Assembly (NCBI RefSeq): GCF_008122205.1
Contig: NZ_PHNJ01000016.1
Location: forward strand, 1-64,000
Reading direction: 5' to 3'
Origin: Natronococcus pandeyae
GTDB taxonomy: Archaea > Halobacteriota > Halobacteria > Halobacteriales > Natrialbaceae
DNA: 64,000 nucleotides
A program made the translations under genes and the position numbers. The notes under the pieces are model-generated. The model did no database searches, had not been told where the DNA came from, and saw only the letters and a program-made list of their open reading frames with translations. This document shows positions 25,576-33,924 of the stretch, one piece after another. Numbering within the stretch: position 1 is the first letter of the stretch; each line of letters starts with the position of its first letter.

Positions 25576-25649
25576 GCCAGGGGAGCATGGGCGGTTCATG
25601 CACTCGACTTGTAATCGAGACTTCGTGGGTTCAAATCCCACCCCTGGCT
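25576..25649 (+). tRNA. tRNA-Thr (TGT)
   Basis: A 74-nt cloverleaf. Acceptor gccaggg pairs with ccctggc; the D arm is gcatgggcggttcatgc. The anticodon arm ctcga-cttgtaa-tcgag gives anticodon TGT (reads ACA), and the T arm is gtggg-ttcaaat-cccac. No CCA is encoded. A 10-bp hairpin starts at the last base. Confidence 0.96.
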
Positions 25650-25682
25650 TGCTGTCGCTCACGAGTGTGTTCGCGACAGCAA
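25649..25682 (+). terminator. Hairpin directly after tRNA-Thr
   Basis: A perfect 10-bp stem, ttgctgtcgc (25649-25658) with gcgacagcaa (25673-25682) and a 14-nt loop, begins at the tRNA discriminator base. It has the same placement as the hairpin after tRNA-Ser. Confidence 0.5.
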
Positions 25683-25690
25683 GTGCGACT

Positions 25691-25743
25691 GGGATTTGAA
25701 TCAGAGAGCAGGTTCGCTGCGATCATGGTTCAAATCCAACTCC
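25691..25743 (+). repeat. tRNA-Thr-associated palindromic element
   Basis: The 9-bp inverted repeat ggatttgaa (25692-25700) / ttcaaatcc (25729-25737) carries the T-arm sequence at both ends, and the 5' arm continues tcagaga as in the elements after tRNA-Ser. It sits after the post-tRNA hairpin in the same order as at 13.3-13.6 kb. The 3' tail (aactcctgtt) is a decayed acceptor sequence. Confidence 0.55.
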
Positions 25744-26380
25744 TGTTCTGCCTACGACGCGACCGAAACGTAAATCGGTGCGGCTTCGCTCCGGTCGGAA
25801 TCGAACTTCCGCCGGCGGATGATGCGTTCTCGGCCGAAATACGAAGCAGCCGGACCAGCCGGTGAAACGTCTGACTCTCGCGGGCCAGTTTATCCTCGAC
25901 TGTTCGACTGACGAATCCGATCCCTCAACGTGTATGACGTAATATTTTCCAGACTGGTTCGATAATTTATGCCGCCTCGGTGAGTATCTCGCTGAATCCG
26001 TCTTGGAGGGCGTTTCATCCGCCACTAATCCGATACCATTCGAACAATGGTCATGCTTAGTTCTGCAACCGAATTCGAGAACGGATTCAGCTCCTGCAAC
26101 ACTCTGTTCAAACTCTGAAACAGTGCGGAGAGTGTCCCCATCCGAGCTAATTCAGGCGAATCTAGACTAGCTGGAGAGAAAACGGTTCTATTCACGGACC
26201 CGTCAACTGCAGGCACCTTATATACAATTTAATAAATCACAATACCAGTTCGTTCAGATGCGGCACAGACGACCGCTATCCGTCCAGAAACAGTTGAGGA
26301 GCGGCCGTTCGCGAACTGAGATACATTCCCCTCAGATTACTTCGAGTATATGTATTAGTTACCCGTTTCTACGGAGGGAC
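25744..26380. other. Low-GC intergenic region before the beta-helix gene
   Basis: About 640 nt, with the second half clearly AT-rich compared with the neighbouring genes. A weak minus-strand frame is listed separately (26025-26195). A sharp TATA-like tatata at about 26218-26224 could serve either strand. Another, agtatatgtatt (26345-26356), lies about 27 nt before the GTG at 26381. Confidence 0.35.
26025..26195 (-). CDS. Possible small hypothetical protein
   Basis: A 56-codon frame from a GTG at 26195 (MNRTVFSPASLDSPE) to 26025, mostly helical with hydrophobic faces (LFQSLNRVLQELNPF). The TATA-like box at 26218-26224 is about 25 nt upstream on this strand, which fits a leaderless start. I recognise no family, and the AT-rich background gives few other clues. 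Confidence 0.22.
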   Translation of the reverse strand: MNRTVFSPASLDSPELARMGTLSALFQSLNRVLQELNPFSNSVAELSMTIVRMVSD

Positions 26381-27877
26381 GTGACGTCGAACGACTCACG
26401 AAATTGGCTGACAGGTAGACGATCGTATCTGAAGGGGTGTCTCGCTGGGATCGGGACAGCACTTTCGGTCACTGGTGTCGCGGCTGCAAGCGGACAAGAG
26501 GAGCGATACAGCACTGTCGTCGACATGGTCGACGCCGGTGCGGATCCGGAGGGGAACGAATCGGTTTCCTCTGTTGTCCAGGAACACATCGGTGACGACA
26601 CGCTTCTCAAATTCCCTGAGGGGGAGTACTACATGGACTCGCAGGTCCGACTTACCAACTTCGAGAACGTTGGTATTGTCGGTGACAACGCGACGCTCGT
26701 ACCTGCGAACTATGACGAGTTCGATGGACCCCAGTACCGACTGTTCCGACTGGGGACCAGCAACAGACCCGGCCGCGACCTCCAGTTCGGCGGGTTCACC
26801 GTCGATCAGACCGCGTCGAACACGGGTATCCGCGTCATCAGTGCCGAGGTTGAAGACGGACTCAGCGTCAGAAACGTCTATATCCACGGCGTGCACGATA
26901 GCGGAACCTGGGGTCCCGGACTGTTCAATATAACCGATCCAGACGGGTCCGGCCACGTCTACTGCTTCCGCGCGTTCGATGGCGGCATCCACATCGACGA
27001 GACGCCGAACGACGGACGCTGGCGCGGAGCGACCGGGATCATTCTCAACGAGAACCACCGCGGACAGCTCACCTTCGAGAGCTGTGTCCTCGGTGGATTC
27101 CCGGACAACGGACTGTACGCGTCGGGAAGTAACGGTGAAATCGACGTCGAGGGAGGGTGGTACGAAAACAGCGGTACGGCGTCGATCCGCCTCAGCGGGG
27201 CTCGAGGCTCGATTAAGGAGGCCATCGCCGTCGTCGACGAGAATCCCGAGTGGGTGAACGGACAGCACGCGATCCGACTCGACCGTGGCGACCGGTACGA
27301 GATCGAGAACGTGACCGTCGACGCGCCGAATCCGAACGGCGAGGCCGTCAGAATCATGCGCAACGTCGACGCGACCGAGATCACGAACACCCGGATTTCC
27401 GTCGGCGAGGGCAACAGTTCGGCGGTCCGGATCGACTCCGGAACGGGCGCGGTCGACGTCGAAAACTCGGAGGTCGAGATCGACGGCGACGCCTACGCGT
27501 TCCGCATTCTCGGCGAGGATGACGGAACGGTCGAACTTCGAGACGTGGACATTACCGGCGACGCGGATGGTTCGCCGATCCGCCACGCAATCTACTGCGA
27601 GCGCAACGGCTGCCGGTTCCATGGGATCTCCGTCGACCAGCCGGGTGGTAACAACCGGGCCGCCCTCGAACTCTTCGGCGACGATTACGTCATCGCCGAC
27701 AGCGAGTTCGAGACGACCCACGTTCCGATCACAGTCAACGGGTCGGACAACGTCCGAGTCGAGAACAACTACAGTCGATCGTACGAAGGACGCCACTCCT
27801 TCCAGATCACCGACGACTCCGGCTCCGTCTCCTTCGAGAACAACGACTTCCCCGGTGGCGTACGGGACTTCCGGTAA
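26381..27877 (+). CDS. Exported right-handed beta-helix protein
   Basis: A 498-aa secreted protein. The GTG at 26381 is preferred because a TATA-like box sits about 27 nt upstream and the Tat motif TGRRSYLKG then falls at residues 11-19, followed by a hydrophobic core ending VAAASGQ; the frame is open to an ATG at 26258. The mature part is a pectate-lyase-like beta-helix: repeated short strands with stacked Asn/Asp (VRNVYIHGVHD, IEVEGGWYENS-like turns, EITNTRISVGEGN). Such folds bind or cleave polysaccharides, or act as surface structures. No catalytic residues can be assigned. Its low-GC upstream region hints at acquisition by transfer. Confidence 0.8.
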   Translation: MTSNDSRNWLTGRRSYLKGCLAGIGTALSVTGVAAASGQEERYSTVVDMVDAGADPEGNESVSSVVQEHIGDDTLLKFPEGEYYMDSQVRLTNFENVGIVGDNATLVPANYDEFDGPQYRLFRLGTSNRPGRDLQFGGFTVDQTASNTGIRVISAEVEDGLSVRNVYIHGVHDSGTWGPGLFNITDPDGSGHVYCFRAFDGGIHIDETPNDGRWRGATGIILNENHRGQLTFESCVLGGFPDNGLYASGSNGEIDVEGGWYENSGTASIRLSGARGSIKEAIAVVDENPEWVNGQHAIRLDRGDRYEIENVTVDAPNPNGEAVRIMRNVDATEITNTRISVGEGNSSAVRIDSGTGAVDVENSEVEIDGDAYAFRILGEDDGTVELRDVDITGDADGSPIRHAIYCERNGCRFHGISVDQPGGNNRAALELFGDDYVIADSEFETTHVPITVNGSDNVRVENNYSRSYEGRHSFQITDDSGSVSFENNDFPGGVRDFR

Positions 27878-28217
27878 CGGCGTCAAGCGGCGAACTGGAA
27901 CCAGTTCGTCGAAACCGGCCGTACACCGGATCAACGTCGGCTGCTGGTGAGTAGCTGAACTCAGCAGCGGTTGCTACTGACGAAAGCCATCGTGTTCGAG
28001 GGGTACCGTTTTAGCGTCGATAATTCCCGGCCCGCTCGTTCTGGAGAACATTCCCACTCGAGTCGGTTCGGGAAAAACGATTTTTGTAATCACAACAACG
28101 ATGGCCGGGGAAAGTACTTCTCCATAGCGCATAGTTGTACCTTAGTGGGCGATTCTGTTCAACGGGGCCGTGCTGAGGACAGAGGATTTATATACACCGA
28201 CAGAAAGATTCCGGTCA
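27878..28217. other. Intergenic, promoter of the HalOD1 gene
   Basis: A 340-nt gap with no supported gene. The strong TATA-like gatttatataca (28184-28196) about 27 nt before the ATG at 28218 is one of the clearest promoters in the window. The stretch around 28078-28095 (acgatttttgtaatcacaac) is AT-rich. Confidence 0.4.
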
Positions 28218-28511
28218 ATGCTACTCTCAGTCGATCGTTCGGACACGGCTACTACGAACTCGCTAAGTTACGAGGTGATCACCGCTGTCGCTGAACGAGA
28301 GGGTGTCGAACCGACCGAGATCGAGCCACCAGAGTACGACGCACTCTACGAAGTCGTCAACCCGGAGGCCCTCGATTCCTTGTTTGCACCACGCGAGAAC
28401 GGCGCCCACCGAGCGACCGGATACGTCGAATTCGACTACTGTGGCTACCACATCGTTGTTACTAGCGATGGCGGGATCGAGATTACCGATCGCGAACAGC
28501 AGCACGACTAG
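28218..28511 (+). CDS. HalOD1 output-domain protein
   Basis: A 97-aa stand-alone Halobacterial Output Domain 1. The domain is clear: SLSYEVITAVAEREGVEPTEIEPP, spread over residues 12-35, then LYEVVNPEALDSLFAP and the final strands YVEFDYCGYHIVVTSDGGIEI. HalOD1 occurs at the end of haloarchaeal signal proteins and as single-domain proteins; its ligand is unknown. The ATG at 28218 fits the TATA box; 16 codons further upstream are open but overlap the promoter. Confidence 0.88.
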   Translation: MLLSVDRSDTATTNSLSYEVITAVAEREGVEPTEIEPPEYDALYEVVNPEALDSLFAPRENGAHRATGYVEFDYCGYHIVVTSDGGIEITDREQQHD

Positions 28512-28618
28512 GTTTGCAATCGCTGCCGATCTGTCGGATCTACTTCGCCCAATCCGAACCTGGTGAGCACCGGCCATAGTAGCCACTGAAAGTCGGTGTA
28601 CACCTAATCGCACGACGG

Positions 28619-28682
28619 GAGCGCGGTTCGGAACGAGCGCGGTTCGGAACGAGCGCGGTTCGGAACGAACGCGGTTCGGAAC
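28619..28682. repeat. Four tandem copies of a 16-bp repeat
   Basis: The unit gagcgcggttcggaac is repeated exactly three times (28619-28666), followed by a one-base variant with gaacgc (28667-28682), and runs straight into the 55-bp array. No coding sense. Confidence 0.85.
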
Positions 28683-28685
28683 GAA

Positions 28686-28932
28686 CGAAGTGAGTGAGAA
28701 CCGCGGAACGCGAACGGGGAGGGACGACCCGTGAGCGAAGTGAGTGAGAACCGCGGAACGCGAACGGGGAGCGAACGCGACCCGTGAGCACGAAGTGAGT
28801 GAGAACCGCGGAACGCGAACGGGGAGCGAACGCGACCCGTGAGCACGAAGTGAGTGAGAACCGCGGAACGCGAACGGGGAGCGAACGCGACCCGTGAGCA
28901 CGAAGTGAGTGAGAACCGCGGAACGCGAACGG
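28686..28932. repeat. Tandem array of a 55-bp repeat (4.5 copies)
   Basis: A first shortened 50-bp copy (28686-28735) is followed by three identical 55-bp copies (28736-28790, 28791-28845, 28846-28900) and a 32-bp partial copy to 28932. Each starts cgaagtgagtgag, continues aaccgcggaacgcgaacg and ends cccgtgagca. The length is not a multiple of three, so no protein repeat is encoded. There are no variable spacers, so it is not CRISPR. It separates HalOD1 from the nuclease gene. Confidence 0.9.
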
Positions 28933-28998
28933 TGTGGAAACCGTTTCAGTCGGTACTATATTTCGAGCGGACGTCCATCGGTTCCGAGCCGCTCGCAG

Positions 28999-29751
28999 TT
29001 ACTCGCCCTGACACGCTGTCTCGAACACCGACTCGTGGAGGCGATCTGCGACGATCTCCAGCAGCGGTTCCATGTTCTTCGTGTCCGCACGGTTGTACTC
29101 GACGAGCGTCTCGAGCGCGCTGTCGTCCCCGCGCTCGTACTCGTTCCAGAGTCGAACGGCGTCACGGCCGCTGAGATCGGGCATGTCGCGGCCGATGCCG
29201 AGGTCCTGTTCGATCGCCTTCAGTCCGCCGTCGAGGCCGACCTTCTTGCACGGATACATGAGATCGACGTGGGGTACCGTGACGTCCAGATCGTAACACG
29301 TCTCGAGAAACGGCACGTCGAAGCGCTGTCCGTTGAACGTGACGAGCAGCGAGGACTGCTCGAGTTCCGACGCCAGCCGCCGGGCGGTCAGGTCGCGACC
29401 GTTGACGAACGTTTTCGTCTCGCCGTCGCGGTGCAGGCTGACCGTCGTTACGTCGTTGCACGACGCGTCGAGGCCGGTCGTCTCGATGTCCAGAAAGCAG
29501 GTCTCCTCGCGAACGTTCTCGTAGAGGCGCCATCGGCTCGCGGCCGGCAGCGCGTCGGCGAAGACGGAGACGTCGCCGCGCTCGAGGTGGTCCCATCCCT
29601 CCTCGATGAACGTCTCGATTCGGTCGGCGACCGTCTCGCCGACGACGCTGCCGTCGAACTCCTCCCAGTGGGTGATTCCGTTCTCCCAGAGCCGGCGTTC
29701 GGTGACTTCCCCGACGCCCCGGACGGGAATGAAACTGTTCTCGATTCGCAC
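28999..29751 (-). CDS. RNase H-like DEDD exonuclease (YprB/MrfB-type)
   Basis: A 250-aa protein whose C-terminal two thirds is a ribonuclease-H-like 3'-5' exonuclease: CFLDIETTGLD (metal-binding Asp and Glu), LVTFNGQRFDVPFLE (second Asp), LWNEYERGDDSALETLVEYNRADTKN (final Asp region, residues about 205-230). The N-terminal 75 residues (SFIPVRGVGEVTERRLWENGITHWEEF) look like a helix-hairpin-helix DNA-binding module. The GTG at 29751 gives the usual family start, MRIENSFIPV. It resembles MrfB and the larger nuclease at 61.3 kb but lies without a helicase neighbour. Confidence 0.82.
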   Translation of the reverse strand: MRIENSFIPVRGVGEVTERRLWENGITHWEEFDGSVVGETVADRIETFIEEGWDHLERGDVSVFADALPAASRWRLYENVREETCFLDIETTGLDASCNDVTTVSLHRDGETKTFVNGRDLTARRLASELEQSSLLVTFNGQRFDVPFLETCYDLDVTVPHVDLMYPCKKVGLDGGLKAIEQDLGIGRDMPDLSGRDAVRLWNEYERGDDSALETLVEYNRADTKNMEPLLEIVADRLHESVFETACQGE

Positions 29752-29873
29752 ACCCGTGTAGGGGATCCAGCGGGGCAAAAGCGCTTGGTTCCGTGCCAGC
29801 AGATCGGGTGAGATGCTCGAAACGGGAGCCGTGCGATCACCCGGCTTTTCATCCCGGCAGCCGTAGAGCAGGT

Positions 29874-30671
29874 ATGGCCGAGCCCGACGACGACCTCGCC
29901 GACGCCATCCGGGAGCTCACGCGAACGATCGACGAGCTTCGAACCGAACTCGAGGACTCGCGAAGCCGGACGCCGCGCCGACCGCTAGCGCCTCGTCCGC
30001 CGACTCCTCGCGAACTCCTTCGCCTGGCCGACGAGGTCGCGATCCCGACGCTGCTCGCGGCCCTCGAGTCGAGCGTCCGAACGCTCGAGGCCGTCCAGCG
30101 CGGCCTCGAGATCGTGCGGACGGAACGGGAGGTCCGCGAGCAGGTCGACGAGACGACCGATCGGACGAGGACGCGCGCGAGTGACCTTCGCCGGACGACC
30201 CTCTCGCAACTGGACACCGTGCTGGCCGAACTCCAGCGGGCGGCATCCGACGGATCGCTGCCTGCGGACGAGGACGCGCGTGATCTCCTGACGGAGGCGC
30301 GCGAACTCCGTGACGAGGTCGACAGTCGGCTACAGCGCGCCGTGGGCGACGTGGAGGACCGGAATCCGGAGACGGGAACGGGGGGACCGATTCAGATCGA
30401 TATCGAACAGCCCGACGACGCGGATTCCGACGACGACGACGCCGAGGAGCCCACAGACGAGCGCGATCCGGGCGTCGACGTCGATGCAGAACTCGAGACG
30501 CTCAAAGATCGGTACACCTCGGACGAACAGCCGGACGAACGCGACGAGGATGGCAGCGACGCGAAGGATGTGGCAGACGCTAAAGACGCGGCGGACGCTG
30601 GAGACACAGAAGACACTGAAGACGCGGCGGACGAAGACGAGAACGGCGATCAGACCGGCTCGAACCGGTAG
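29874..30671 (+). CDS. Coiled-coil acidic haloarchaeal protein
   Basis: A 265-aa protein of unknown function. Residues 1-25 and about 60-140 are amphipathic helices with coiled-coil character (LADAIRELTRTIDELRTELED; LAELQRAASDG), separated by a proline/arginine-rich linker (RRPLAPRPPTPRELL). The C-terminal 100 residues are extremely acidic, ending with imperfect repeats of DAKDAADAGDTEDTED. The domain order resembles haloarchaeal structural or membrane-associated scaffold proteins. It converges with the OB-fold gene and overlaps its end by 22 nt. Confidence 0.7.
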   Translation: MAEPDDDLADAIRELTRTIDELRTELEDSRSRTPRRPLAPRPPTPRELLRLADEVAIPTLLAALESSVRTLEAVQRGLEIVRTEREVREQVDETTDRTRTRASDLRRTTLSQLDTVLAELQRAASDGSLPADEDARDLLTEARELRDEVDSRLQRAVGDVEDRNPETGTGGPIQIDIEQPDDADSDDDDAEEPTDERDPGVDVDAELETLKDRYTSDEQPDERDEDGSDAKDVADAKDAADAGDTEDTEDAADEDENGDQTGSNR

Positions 30672-31027
30672 CCGCCCCAGTCCTGACTCTCGGGTTCCCT
30701 GATCCCGGCGCCGGGTTCACGAAGCTCCTCGGCGTAGACCGGCCGAACGTCGTCACCCGTTTCGACGTCGCCGGTGGTGAGCTGAACGAGCGCTCGGACC
30801 GACTCCTCGCCGTCGTCGACGGCGTCGCCGATGTCGAACTCGACGATCGCGAGATGGTTCGGTTCGCGAACGCCGGGCGGGGTTGCCATGCTGGTCGTCC
30901 AGGTGACGACCTCCGCGGTATGCTCGCTCAGATCGATCGTCTCGACCGGCTCCGCGCCGTTTCGGCTGCGCGGATGTCCGGGGTAGCTGATCGTGCCGTC
31001 GTCGTAGCGGGTCGCTTCCATCGTCAT
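30650..31027 (-). CDS. OB-fold (DUF35-type) partner of thiolase
   Basis: A 125-aa protein overlapping the thiolase gene by 4 nt (ATGA). The pattern TAEVVTWTTSMATPPGVREPNHLAIVEF, covering residues 37-64, followed by VRALVQLTT and VRPVYAEEL, matches the OB-fold half of DUF35 proteins that work with SCP2-type thiolases. The zinc ribbon that usually precedes it is absent; only TISYPGHPRSRNGAEPVE is found at the N-terminus. It probably forms a complex with the upstream thiolase and channels acyl-CoA. Confidence 0.75.
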   Translation of the reverse strand: MTMEATRYDDGTISYPGHPRSRNGAEPVETIDLSEHTAEVVTWTTSMATPPGVREPNHLAIVEFDIGDAVDDGEESVRALVQLTTGDVETGDDVRPVYAEELREPGAGIREPESQDWGGYRFEPV

Positions 31028-32181
31028 TGTGCTGCCTCCATGATCGTGGTGATAACGCAGTTCCCGAAGCCGCCGACGTTACAGCAGAGACCGACGTCGG
31101 CCTCGACCTGTCTCTGGCCGGCCTCGCCGACGAGCTGTTCGTAGATTTCGACGCCCTGTGCGACGCCGCTGGCTCCGAGCGGGTGACCCTTCGACTTGAG
31201 GCCACCGGAGGTGTTGATCGGCAGTTCGCCGGAGTCTCGCTCCGTGTACCCCTCCTCGACCAGTTTCCAGGCCTCGCCCTGCTCGGCGAAGCCGAGCCCC
31301 TCCATCTGGAGGAACTCGAGGATCGTGAACATGTCGTGGAGCTCTGCCACGTCGATATCCTCGGGGTCGCGGCCGCTCATCTCGTAAGCACCCTTGCCGC
31401 TCTCGACGACACCGCCCATGACGGTCGGATCCTCCCGCTCGTGGACGACGTGCGTGTCGGTCGCACCATCGATCCCCGAAATCACGACGTAGTCGTCGGC
31501 GTACTCCTCCGCGACCGATTCGGGACAGAGCATGAGGGCTGCCGAGCCGTCGGTGATCGGACAGAAGTCGTACAGCCGTAGCGGATCCGCGACGATCGGT
31601 GACTCGAGTACCGTCTCGAGGTCGACCTCCTTCTGGAACTGCGCGTGTGGATTGTCGACGCCGTTCCTGTGATTCTTGACGGCCACCTTCGCGAGGCTCT
31701 CGCGGGGCGCGTCGAAGCGCTCGAGGTAGTGACGCGCGGTCATCCCCGCGAACGAGGGAAGCGTGACACCCGTCTTGTACTCGGCCGGGTGGGTGATCGA
31801 CGCGATGACGTCGGTCGACTCGCCGGTCGTCCGGTGGGTCATCTTCTCGCCGCCGACGAGCAGCGTCATCTCACTGGCGCCGCTCGCGACCGACTGCCAG
31901 GCCGCGTAGATGCCCGCGCCGCCGCTGGAACTCGTCTGGTCGATCCGTTGGGTGTACGCGGGTATCGCACCGATGTCGTGTGCCAACCCGTTCATCACCC
32001 CGGTCTGTCCCTCAAACTCGCCGCTGGCCATGTTCGAGACGTACAGGTGCTCGACGTCGTCCGCGTCGACGCCGGCGTCCTCGAGACACTCGAGTCCGGC
32101 CTCCGCGAGGAGGTCCTGGATCCAGCCCTCGCGTTGCCCGAACTGGGTCATCGAGCAGCCGATGATTGCAACACGTTCCAT
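31024..32181 (-). CDS. Thiolase-fold acyltransferase (SCP2 type), Cys replaced by Ser
   Basis: A 385-aa member of the archaeal acetyl-CoA C-acyltransferase/SCP2-thiolase family. The C-terminal catalytic features are present: ELHDMFTI, SKGHPLGASG (His) and LCCNVGGFGN (Cys). The first nucleophile, normally Cys in a CASGG loop, reads DQTSSSGGAG here, with Ser84 at the usual Cys position. The protein may therefore be a non-decarboxylating binding protein, or use another nucleophile. In archaea a thiolase/HMG-CoA synthase/DUF35 complex feeds the mevalonate pathway; this one with its DUF35 partner may be a paralogue. Confidence 0.83.
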   Translation of the reverse strand: MERVAIIGCSMTQFGQREGWIQDLLAEAGLECLEDAGVDADDVEHLYVSNMASGEFEGQTGVMNGLAHDIGAIPAYTQRIDQTSSSGGAGIYAAWQSVASGASEMTLLVGGEKMTHRTTGESTDVIASITHPAEYKTGVTLPSFAGMTARHYLERFDAPRESLAKVAVKNHRNGVDNPHAQFQKEVDLETVLESPIVADPLRLYDFCPITDGSAALMLCPESVAEEYADDYVVISGIDGATDTHVVHEREDPTVMGGVVESGKGAYEMSGRDPEDIDVAELHDMFTILEFLQMEGLGFAEQGEAWKLVEEGYTERDSGELPINTSGGLKSKGHPLGASGVAQGVEIYEQLVGEAGQRQVEADVGLCCNVGGFGNCVITTIMEAAQ

Positions 32182-32379
32182 ATTCTACGGGACTCGAGTC
32201 AGCGATTTATATGGAGGGGGTCGCGGCAGTGTTCGAAAACTGGCGATAGCCTCGAAACGACCTCGGGGGGTACTGTTCTCAACGAATCGAAGGAATCGTT
32301 TCTCTCCAACACGATATCTATGAATAATTTGTGAATAGAAACGCTCATTAGGGGAATAGCCCGTTCGAACCGCTGAGGA

Positions 32380-32592
32380 ATGGCGAATAGGGACGACGTA
32401 ACTCGAGAGTTAGCGGAGTGCACCGAGTGCGGTTCCGTTTACGCAGCCAGGCGCTGGCCCAACGGCGACATTCAGACGATCGGCAGCGGCAGTTGCAGTT
32501 GCGGTTCGACCGATTTCGTCCTCATCGACGACGTCGAGGACGCCGAAAACATCGACAGTGAGGGATCCCCGAGCGGAGTCGGAACGGAGTGA
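32380..32592 (+). CDS. Small zinc-ribbon protein
   Basis: A 70-aa acidic protein with a zinc ribbon: CTECGSVYAARRW and later CSCGSTDF, a CxxC plus CxC-like arrangement that could also bind through four of its five cysteines. The acidic C-terminal tail is disordered. No partner is known. It stands alone between the thiolase and hflX. Confidence 0.6.
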   Translation: MANRDDVTRELAECTECGSVYAARRWPNGDIQTIGSGSCSCGSTDFVLIDDVEDAENIDSEGSPSGVGTE

Positions 32593-32622
32593 GAACCCGG
32601 ATGAAGTCGCGCCGACGGCGAA

Positions 32623-33924
32623 CTACGCCGATTCCGCCGCGGCCGTCTGCAGTTCGCTCGCTCGAGATCGCGCCTGTGAGATCACCGCGGGTCGGGCCTC
32701 GAAGGCGACGAGGACGTCGTCGTCGCCGTAGGTGACGTCCTCGACGTGGGCGTTGTCGTGGAGCCAGGAGACGACGCTCATCGTGTCGTCGGTCATCGGG
32801 AGGACGAGTCGCTCCTCCTCCCAGTCGGGCAGTTCGCGGTCGACGCGCTCGAGCAGGCCGTCGACGTTCGTCCCGTCCCTGGCGCTGACGACGACGGGGT
32901 TCGGTGCGAGCGCCGAGAGCGCCTCGCGCTTTTCGGTGAGTTCCTCGTCGTCGACCTTGTCGACCTTGTTGAGAACCGTGACGATCGGCGCCTCGTTGCG
33001 CTCGTAGAGGGTGTCGTGACAGGTGACGAGCTTCTCGTGGATCTCGTCGACGGCCTCGCTGACGTCGACGACGAGCAGGACCAGGTCCGCCCGATAGACC
33101 GAATCGAGCGTCGACTTGAACGACTCGACCAGCCAGTGGGGGAGATCGCTGATGAAGCCGACGGTGTCGGTCACCAGCACGTCCCGCGGCTCGATATCCG
33201 CGCGGCGGGTCGTCGTCCCGAGCGTCGTGAATAGCTTGTCCTGTGATTCGGCGGTCGCGTCGAGGTCCGGGTGGAGGTCCTCGTTCTCCTCCACGTCGAG
33301 ATCGGATGCGAGACGGCGCAGTAGCGTCGATTTGCCGGCGTTGGTGTAGCCCGCGAGCGCGACCAGATCGAAGCCCGAATCCCGCCGTCGCTCCCGGCGG
33401 TGTTCCTCGGTCTGCTCGATCTGCTCGAGTTCGTCCTTGATCCGGCTGATCTGGGACTTGATGTCCTGCTCGCGGCTCTCGTCGTACTCGCCGAGGCCCA
33501 TGAACCCGGGGTGTTCTTCCCGTTTAGCGAGGCTCGTCTTGGCCTCCGCGCGGGGCAGTTCGTAGCGAAGTTCGGCAAGTTCGACCTGGAGCTGTGCCTT
33601 TCGGGTCTGGGCGCGCTGACCGAAGATCTCGAGGATCAGCGTGAACCGGTCGATGATTTCCACCCCTTCGGGCAGCAGCTGGCCGAGGTTGTACATCTGG
33701 TACGGACCGAGTCGGTTGTCGAAGATGACCGTCGTCGCTTCGGTCCGGTCGGCTATCTCGGCTAGCTCTTCGGCCTTCCCTTCGCCGAACTGGAGGGCTG
33801 GGTCCGCCGTTCGCGACTGCGTGAGTTCGCCGACGACGGTGTATCCCGCCGCCTGAGCGAGGTCTCGGATCTCGGTCGTATCTGCGATACCGGAGTCGAC
33901 GCGTTTGGCAATGATCGCGTTCAT
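32623..33924 (-). CDS. hflX: Ribosome-associated GTPase HflX
   Basis: A 433-aa GTPase that binds and splits stalled 70S-type ribosomes. The N-terminal HflX domain has the nucleotide-binding-like VIFDNRLGPYQMYNL and the coiled-coil region with LPRAEAKTSLAKREEHPGF. The GTPase domain has G1 GYTNAGKST, G2 in LFTTLGTTTRR, G3 DTVGFISDLP and G4 NKVDKVD. The ATG at 33924 yields the family start MNAIIAKR. Full length; no frameshift. Confidence 0.94.
   Translation of the reverse strand: MNAIIAKRVDSGIADTTEIRDLAQAAGYTVVGELTQSRTADPALQFGEGKAEELAEIADRTEATTVIFDNRLGPYQMYNLGQLLPEGVEIIDRFTLILEIFGQRAQTRKAQLQVELAELRYELPRAEAKTSLAKREEHPGFMGLGEYDESREQDIKSQISRIKDELEQIEQTEEHRRERRRDSGFDLVALAGYTNAGKSTLLRRLASDLDVEENEDLHPDLDATAESQDKLFTTLGTTTRRADIEPRDVLVTDTVGFISDLPHWLVESFKSTLDSVYRADLVLLVVDVSEAVDEIHEKLVTCHDTLYERNEAPIVTVLNKVDKVDDEELTEKREALSALAPNPVVVSARDGTNVDGLLERVDRELPDWEEERLVLPMTDDTMSVVSWLHDNAHVEDVTYGDDDVLVAFEARPAVISQARSRASELQTAAAESA

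Noticed and set aside
28686-28932. Possible CRISPR array
   Set aside because: The 55-bp units are directly adjacent and identical with no variable spacers, and no cas gene is in the window.
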